Source: Prevotella sp. CAG:1058 (GTDB taxonomy: Bacteria > Bacteroidota > Bacteroidia > Bacteroidales > Bacteroidaceae). From it: a stretch of DNA of 54,621 bases. The stretch spans positions 1-54,621 of the forward strand of contig HF986704.1 in assembly GCA_000433175.1 (NCBI GenBank), given 5' to 3'. The notes below the pieces were generated by a model. The model was not told the origin of the DNA. It did not search any database and worked only from the letters and a program-made list of their open reading frames with translations. The position numbers and the translations under genes were made by a program. Below, one piece after another: positions 49,598 through 54,621 of this stretch (the first letter of the stretch is position 1; each line of letters opens with the position of its first letter).

Positions 49598-52060
49598 TTA
49601 CAGTATTATGTTGATGTCGAAGCCTGCTTGTATGGGAGTGCCGCGTTGGGCAAACCATTGTTTCTTGCCTGAAGCCTCGCTGCTGAAAGCAAAGGTTGCA
49701 TAGCGCGTGTTTGTGGTGTTACGGCTCCATATGTTCAGCGAGATTTTGTCCCATTGAATGCCGGCGTGCAAGCCAAGCAAGGCATAAAACGGCTGGGAAG
49801 CCGAGTTTGCCTCGTCCCAGTATATGCGTCCTTGCGCGGCTATGTCTGCTCCCAACAGCAGGGCGTGGGTTGCGTTGGTGTTAAGCGGCAGTCTTAAATC
49901 GGCGCGTGCCCCGAGGGTATGGCTTGGCACGAAAGGAATATGCTTGCCCTCATAGCTGATGGTTTGGCCTTCACTGTCGGTTTCTGTGTAGTGTGTGAAC
50001 TCTGCGTTAGTGAACGAATAGGTAGCCGACCAGGACAAACGGTCGTCCCATGCACTTCCACGCAAAGCCGCTTCCACGCCAAGACTGCGGCTGCGGCCGG
50101 CGTTGACCATCATTCGACCGAAGCCGTAAGTGCCTGCCATTACAGACAGTTGCTGGTTGCGTATGAGCATGCAATATGTAGACAAGTCGGCGTGCATCAT
50201 TCCGTCGAACAGGTTGAGGTGGGCGCCCACTTCGTAGTTCCAGCTTACCTCCGGCTTGTATGTTATGGTGCTGTTTACACGCTTGTAGTCGTCGGCGGTG
50301 TGTGATATTTCGTAACTTCCCGTCATGGCCTTGTCAGCGTTTGCCATAAGTTCTGACTGGAGTATGTCGGAAAACATCTGTATGTTGTATCCTCCGGCCC
50401 TGTAGCCTTTGCTTACAACGGCGTAAACGTTGCTTCCTGCATCGTCGACGGTAAGGTTTAATCCTATCTTAGGCAGCAGTTGGCTGTATCCGTTGTTGGT
50501 GTTGCGTGCAAGGGCGGAACTGAGCGTGTTTGCCGCCTGCTGTCCCATGACGCCGGCATTTACTGTCATTGCCGCGCTCGTTTCATAGTCTACGCTTACG
50601 CGGCTGTAGTCATATCGCAAGCCTATGGTTGCCTGTAATGACGGTGTAAGTGTCAGGCTGGTTTCATGGAATATTCCTATGTTGGCTTGAGGTGTGTGGA
50701 ACAAGGCTGGTACCGCCATATTAACGCCCACATTTATACCGCCGGCTTTTTCTATTGCGGCTGCAGCTGCGCTTTCTGCCATTGCCGGAGGCATTCCTGC
50801 GGCTATCATCTTGTCTGCCATTGCTTTAAGTATTGATGAATACATGGCTGACTGTATGCCTGAGGATATGCGGCCGGTAAAGTCATTGTCAAAGTAGACA
50901 GGTGCTTCGGTCTTAAGCCATTGGTAAGAGCCGTATAATCCGGAGGTGTGTTGCCATGCGCTGCCAGTCTTTCCTTTTATGGTAAATTCCTGCGTAATAA
51001 CATTCAACAACTGGCGTTGGCATAGGTGCATGAAGTCTTCTGGCAGGTAGTCCTGGTCCATGTTCATGCAATCGTCAAGGAACTGGTAACTTGTTTGCGA
51101 ACTTATGCTGGCGTTGTCGAGTTTGTAAGTCAGGTTCAGACCGGTGTTGAGCATGTTGCGCTTATATGTGTTTGAGCGGTTTGCCGCAGGTGCCGATATG
51201 TGACGGCTGTCAGGATTGTATATGCCATAGGCAAATGCGTTTTGCAGCGCGTATTGGTAGTCTGCTGTAAAATCGGTGGTCAGTCGTGTGCCTGGTTTGT
51301 ATATTATTCTGGCTTTTGCACCAGCCTCATTGCTCTTGTCGGCTCTTTCGCCGGTCGTGGCATTGCGCATGAAACCGTTTTGCCCATTGTAGAATGCGGC
51401 TACAGAGAATGCTGTTTTGTCGTTAAACTTATGGTAGTGTGCGGCTTCAATGTTGCGATAGAATTTTGTACCAAGGCCGAGGCTTACTTCCGTGCCTTGA
51501 TGATTCATGGGATTCTTAGAGTGCAGTCGTATCAGTCCGCCTTCGGTGTTCATTCCGTATAGCGTGCCTTGCGGTCCGCGCAACACGTCGGCGCGGTCTA
51601 TCTGGTAGAGATGCATGTTATACGAGTTCTTGCTTACGAGCGGAATGCCGTCAAGGTAGATGCCTACGGCAGGGTTGTTGACGCGCGAGCCTATGCCGCG
51701 CACGTATATTGCAGACGTAAGGCGCGAGCCGTAAGCAGGCATGGCAAACGACGGCACGTATGCGCTCAGGCCGTTGAGATCGCGTATGCCGGTGCTTGCA
51801 AGGTCTTCGCCTGTGAGTATTGTTGAACTTAGGGGTTGTCTGCGCAGGCGCAGGATGTCTTTGGGATGCGACACAATTACCACCTCGTCAAGGTCGTACA
51901 CCCGTGAAGAGTCTGATGCCGCTGCACTTGTGGCTGTACCGCCGGTAATTGCCACCGTAGGATTGCCGGCATTAATGCCGCTGGCTGGTGTGAGGGCATG
52001 GAGTTGCGCTCCCGTGGCCATGGCCACGCATAATACTGTTGCTGCTTTTTTGATTGTCAT
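49598..52060 (-). CDS. TonB-dependent outer-membrane receptor with an unusual helical insert
   Basis: 820 aa. Signal peptide about 1-22, then a low-complexity Ala/Thr/Gly linker, a possible TonB-box-like YDLDEVVIVSH (about 55-65), the plug (SSTILTGEDLASTGIRDLNGLSAYVPS, IYVRGIGSRVNNPAVGIYLDGIPL, DVLRGPQGTLYGMNTEGGLIRL) and about 22 barrel strands with the terminal aromatic-rich end. Transports an unknown ligand such as siderophore, cobalamin or oligosaccharide. There is no SusD partner next to it. Between about residues 393 and 455 the strands are interrupted by an Ala/Met-rich segment that should be alpha-helical. Confidence 0.9.
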   Translation of the reverse strand: MTIKKAATVLCVAMATGAQLHALTPASGINAGNPTVAITGGTATSAAASDSSRVYDLDEVVIVSHPKDILRLRRQPLSSTILTGEDLASTGIRDLNGLSAYVPSFAMPAYGSRLTSAIYVRGIGSRVNNPAVGIYLDGIPLVSKNSYNMHLYQIDRADVLRGPQGTLYGMNTEGGLIRLHSKNPMNHQGTEVSLGLGTKFYRNIEAAHYHKFNDKTAFSVAAFYNGQNGFMRNATTGERADKSNEAGAKARIIYKPGTRLTTDFTADYQYALQNAFAYGIYNPDSRHISAPAANRSNTYKRNMLNTGLNLTYKLDNASISSQTSYQFLDDCMNMDQDYLPEDFMHLCQRQLLNVITQEFTIKGKTGSAWQHTSGLYGSYQWLKTEAPVYFDNDFTGRISSGIQSAMYSSILKAMADKMIAAGMPPAMAESAAAAAIEKAGGINVGVNMAVPALFHTPQANIGIFHETSLTLTPSLQATIGLRYDYSRVSVDYETSAAMTVNAGVMGQQAANTLSSALARNTNNGYSQLLPKIGLNLTVDDAGSNVYAVVSKGYRAGGYNIQMFSDILQSELMANADKAMTGSYEISHTADDYKRVNSTITYKPEVSWNYEVGAHLNLFDGMMHADLSTYCMLIRNQQLSVMAGTYGFGRMMVNAGRSRSLGVEAALRGSAWDDRLSWSATYSFTNAEFTHYTETDSEGQTISYEGKHIPFVPSHTLGARADLRLPLNTNATHALLLGADIAAQGRIYWDEANSASQPFYALLGLHAGIQWDKISLNIWSRNTTNTRYATFAFSSEASGKKQWFAQRGTPIQAGFDINIIL

Positions 52061-52095
52061 TGCGAGCTTTTTACCTTAGTTGTTGTTACAGAGCG

Positions 52096-52103
52096 CAAAG
52101 GTA
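52096..52103 (-). promoter_or_regulatory. -7 box of TonB receptor
   Basis: TACCTTTG on the minus strand, about 35 nt before the start codon; partial TTG at the -33 distance. Confidence 0.5.
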
Positions 52104-52166
52104 GTTATAATAGCTTTAATGCACAATCATTATTTATGTGGATTTTTTGTTGTGGAAAGTTCTGGT

Positions 52167-53189
52167 TTACAAGTTCTCCCTGCCGCATGAAGGACAACGG
52201 CCTTTGCCACTCATAGGCGCGCCGCAGTTGCCGCATACGTATGTCTGGCGGAACTTGGTAAAATAGCGTTTCAAGGCGACATACAAGTAGGCTGCGTAGA
52301 GGAAATACCCGACGAAGTAAAGGGTGGTAAGGCTGAAAACTATGTAATTCACCGCACATACTGCTGCCAGTCCGCACAGGTAAAGTAACGCCTGGCCGGT
52401 TGGTAGGATGTTTCGTACAACGTCGACGGCTGCCAATCCGACAATCAACATAGCCCAAACAGACGCAATGAATATGCCGAGAGTAGGCGGTACGTTGAAC
52501 GGGTTGAGGGTAGGATGGAAATAGAAGTGGCGCCACATGTCGGGGGCAAACATCTGTATGCTTGAATAGAGTGTTGCGCTTGATGCGACGATGAGGGCAA
52601 GCAGGGTGGGATAGAACGAGTTTATGTCGTTGAAGTGTACTATCTTGGCGTTGCGCCTGAGTATGGTGCGTGTAAGGTAGGCCGACGAGATGACGCTTAT
52701 TATAATAAGGAATATAAGAAGGTGGGTGTCGGAAAACGTGGAAATGAACTGCGATATTGGGTCGCTCGGCACTACGCAGGGCAATAGGCTTGACTCGTGT
52801 ATCCAGCCGAACGTTTCCTGGTCTCTTGCCACTTGTATCCATACCGTGTCGATAGAGTCTGCCGGTATAATCCTTATGTCGGCCACGGCAATGTGGTCGT
52901 GGCGGTATATGGCCACGGTGTCGGTAGGCAGACGGCTTATAACTTCTTCGGGCTGTTGCCTGACGAGGTTTACCGAGTCGGTCTTTACAACGAAGTTGTA
53001 GTTTATGGAGTAGTGGTGTGTGGCGGCGAATTTGGCCGAGTCTGCCTGCTCCTGTGTCATCGGGGCGGATGCGTTGTTGGGCTTTCCGCTTCGGTAACAG
53101 CTTGACAGCATCATGAGCGACGCTATGGCAAGCATTGTTATTATTGCTTGTACGTAGCGCAGGCGTCTTTTTGTTGTTTGTCTACTCAT
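52167..53189 (-). CDS. Membrane protein with extracytoplasmic domain and C-terminal zinc ribbon
   Basis: 340 aa from the ATG at 53189; the frame is open 66 nt further upstream into the U32 gene, without a better start. A lipobox-like N-terminus (LAIASLMMLSSC, Cys about 30) is followed by a soluble domain (about 31-140, possibly SH3-like, VWIQVARDQETFGWIHESSLLP). Four or more membrane helices come next (about 150-300). The C-terminus (YVCGNCGAPMSGKGRCPSCGREN, last 23 residues approximately) is a four-Cys zinc ribbon. Function unknown. It starts 4 bp after the U32 stop on the same strand, so the two are co-transcribed. Confidence 0.8.
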   Translation of the reverse strand: MSRQTTKRRLRYVQAIITMLAIASLMMLSSCYRSGKPNNASAPMTQEQADSAKFAATHHYSINYNFVVKTDSVNLVRQQPEEVISRLPTDTVAIYRHDHIAVADIRIIPADSIDTVWIQVARDQETFGWIHESSLLPCVVPSDPISQFISTFSDTHLLIFLIIISVISSAYLTRTILRRNAKIVHFNDINSFYPTLLALIVASSATLYSSIQMFAPDMWRHFYFHPTLNPFNVPPTLGIFIASVWAMLIVGLAAVDVVRNILPTGQALLYLCGLAAVCAVNYIVFSLTTLYFVGYFLYAAYLYVALKRYFTKFRQTYVCGNCGAPMSGKGRCPSCGRENL

Positions 53190-53193
53190 TGTT

Positions 53194-54621
53194 TTATCTG
53201 CTGTTTGGGCCTTTGGTCTGATTGTTCGTATCTTTGTCATGCCGGGTGTCGACAAATATTTTCATCTCGCATTTCTTACAGTCAAACTGCAGTCTGAAGC
53301 TCCTGCCGTCAGCCATGCGTAGATATAACGGTTCGCGCCATGCAGCAGGTTTTCCGCCGTGCTTGGTGCAGTGGCCAAGCGAATACCTTATGCAGTGGCG
53401 GCATTGCATTATCTGCAAGTCGTCAGGCTTTTCCCTTTCGACGGCAGGACGTATGCCGGTAAGCCCTTCCTTGTCGTAAAATCTTCTGGCTAGTTTGTTA
53501 GATACGTTGTATTGGTAAGACAGTTCCTTAGGATAAGTGGCTGCTTCCAATCGTTCTGTTTGCGACTGTGCGCCTGCCGTTCCCACACGCATCGCGGAGC
53601 GCAGTCTTTCGGCAAGCAGGTCCGTTGCGGCGCGGCGCATGTCGGCGAGCGTACTTGAGGGAATGAAGAAGTTGAATGTGTCGGGCGAGAATGCCACTCC
53701 GGCACACTTGAACGGGGTGTTGCCTAGTTTTGACAACTGCTTTATTATGTTGTCGCGCTGCGGCTTTATTGCCTCCTGCTTTTCTGTTTCCGTATCGACA
53801 GTGGCGCATACGCCGTCTACGGTGCTTATTGTAAGGCTGAATCCTGCCCCTTTGTCTTCGAGCGTCATGTTTACGTCAATCTTGCGTTCCGCGCTCTTGT
53901 GCGACAATTCTTTCTCGAAAGCCTGGTCGTTGTTACGGTAAAGCTCGGTGCCGCGCTTCAGTCCCTGTGGCATTTTAAGAGGGAAAATCTTGTTGCCTTC
54001 GGCTCTGTTCACACGGAAACCGGTCAGCTCGCCGTCGCTGCCTATGAAGCACAGGCCGTCGCCATTGGCAAACGATGCGGTCCCGGCCACAGTGAACCAG
54101 TTGGCGTGCGTTTCCTTGACGTGGCCTACGTGTTCACCCATTGCCTTGGGAGTCAGGAACGACGCTATGTCGTCCCGCCGTCCGTTAATGAAATAGTCGG
54201 TAAAGCCACGGTTGAAAGTCTTGTCCAGACATGGAGTGAACGTGTAGCTGCATTTGCCCCGCGACGCCCTGCGGTAACGTTCGGGGTTGCGGGCCACCAG
54301 CTCGTCGAGCCTTTGGCTGTAAGCGGCTGTGACGTTCTTGACGTATGTGATGTCCTTAAGTCGTCCTTCAATCTTGAACGACGTAACTCCGGCCTCAGCC
54401 AACTGGCCTATATAGTCGGCGCGGCACATGTCCTTTAGCGACAGCAGATGGCGTCCGCGTACTATCGTCCGCCCGTCGGCGTCCTCAAGGTCGAACTTCA
54501 GGCGGCAGAACTGTGCGCACTCGCCACGGTTAGCGCTGCGGTTGAAACAGTATTGTGAGGCGTAGCAAAGTCCTGAATAGCTGACGCACAAGGCTCCGTG
54601 TACGAATGCCTCAAGCTCTAC
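53194..54621 (-). CDS. U32-family peptidase/RNA hydroxylase (RlhA/TrhP-like), C-terminal 475 residues
   Basis: Open to the right edge, so the gene begins outside the window; a TTG codon at 54591 is internal. The segment EAFVHGALCVSYSGLCYASQ and the Cys-rich RSANRGECAQFCR contain the family's Cys cluster, and DUF3656-type sequence follows (FINGRRDDIASFLTPKAMGEHVGHV). In E. coli, relatives of this class (RlhA, TrhP) hydroxylate rRNA or tRNA bases rather than degrade protein; the length suggests the longer RlhA-like type. Further Cys motifs at the C-terminus (CRHCIRYSLGHC, CKKCEM) are complete. Substrate is inferred only. Confidence 0.88.
   Translation of the reverse strand, partial: VELEAFVHGALCVSYSGLCYASQYCFNRSANRGECAQFCRLKFDLEDADGRTIVRGRHLLSLKDMCRADYIGQLAEAGVTSFKIEGRLKDITYVKNVTAAYSQRLDELVARNPERYRRASRGKCSYTFTPCLDKTFNRGFTDYFINGRRDDIASFLTPKAMGEHVGHVKETHANWFTVAGTASFANGDGLCFIGSDGELTGFRVNRAEGNKIFPLKMPQGLKRGTELYRNNDQAFEKELSHKSAERKIDVNMTLEDKGAGFSLTISTVDGVCATVDTETEKQEAIKPQRDNIIKQLSKLGNTPFKCAGVAFSPDTFNFFIPSSTLADMRRAATDLLAERLRSAMRVGTAGAQSQTERLEAATYPKELSYQYNVSNKLARRFYDKEGLTGIRPAVEREKPDDLQIMQCRHCIRYSLGHCTKHGGKPAAWREPLYLRMADGRSFRLQFDCKKCEMKIFVDTRHDKDTNNQTKGPNSR

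Noticed and set aside
53189..53255. Longer start for the zinc-ribbon membrane protein
   Set aside because: It would overlap the U32 gene and add residues with no signal character; MSRQTTKRR at 53189 fits a basic n-region better.
54589..54591. TTG start of the U32 gene
   Set aside because: The frame continues with conserved family sequence (EAFVHGAL) to the window edge, so the gene is truncated by the window.

Overview
The window is chromosomal DNA from a member of the order Bacteroidales, most likely Prevotellaceae. Order-level evidence seen directly: many starts are preceded by the Bacteroidetes promoter (TTTG, 19-20 bp, TAnnTTTG), Shine-Dalgarno sequences are nearly absent, lipoproteins with MKK-type signal peptides and a Cys lipobox are abundant, and there are Omp28, DUF6029, Wzi-type and TonB-dependent outer-membrane proteins, a C-terminal sorting-like domain and a tmRNA tag GENKYALAA. 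The family assignment is inference. No phage, insertion sequence, CRISPR array or rRNA was seen. The window opens inside one gene and closes inside another.

Layout. 1-5.0 kb: two related TPR / membrane helix / helix-turn-helix regulators flank an outer-membrane barrel gene that carries a -1 frameshift. 5.0-6.0 kb: two very small genes (51 and 39 aa) and a 146-aa membrane protein. 6.2-8.5 kb: glyS and an FKBP lipoprotein. 8.65-9.0 kb: a compact promoter-to-terminator unit with a structured leader and a 21-aa ORF. 9.0-11.6 kb: a MATE transporter broken by a perfect 34-bp tandem duplication, converging on a FabK-like flavoenzyme. 12.0-15.5 kb: redox and metallo-hydrolase genes (double CMD-ABM fusion, lipoprotein flavodoxin, MBL lipoprotein, DUF554). 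15.6-18.8 kb: the sigma-54 activator-lptE-TPR-secG operon and tRNA-His. 19-27.5 kb: kup, a polyprenol-phosphate mannosyltransferase-like gene, plsC-like, metallophosphoesterase, dihydroorotase, DUF4369 lipoprotein and divIC. 28-31.8 kb: nuclease/phosphatase, DNA glycosylase, uridine kinase, DUF308 and histidine phosphatase. 32-37.5 kb: a thiol-redox surface cluster (TlpA-like, DUF6029 barrel, two Omp28 proteins). 38-45 kb: an LTxxQ-type protein with a long basic tail, a Wzi-like barrel, a small lipoprotein, a WecA/MraY-type transferase, a GH28 polygalacturonase and tmRNA. 45.3-54.6 kb: ABC-F ATPase, M13 peptidase, a TonB-dependent receptor, a zinc-ribbon membrane protein and a U32 peptidase.

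The most unusual structure is a family of intergenic arrays with an exact 22-bp period, found at five places (about 3.1, 11.9, 27.7, 37.7 and 44.3 kb). Each holds 4-5 degenerate copies of a palindromic core, G[C/T]AAAAGGTNNCCTTTT. Several copies carry compensatory changes, either within a unit or between units, suggesting selection for dyad symmetry or base pairing. They are not CRISPRs and match no element I can name. The second candidate for something undescribed is the promoter / structured leader / 21-aa ORF / terminator unit at 8.65-9.0 kb.

Functionally the window is mostly envelope biology (LPS export, secretion, outer-membrane barrels, surface polysaccharide, periplasmic thiol chemistry) interleaved with housekeeping genes. 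Two envelope genes look freshly disrupted. Either lineage-specific inactivation or assembly error could explain this, and raw reads would decide.
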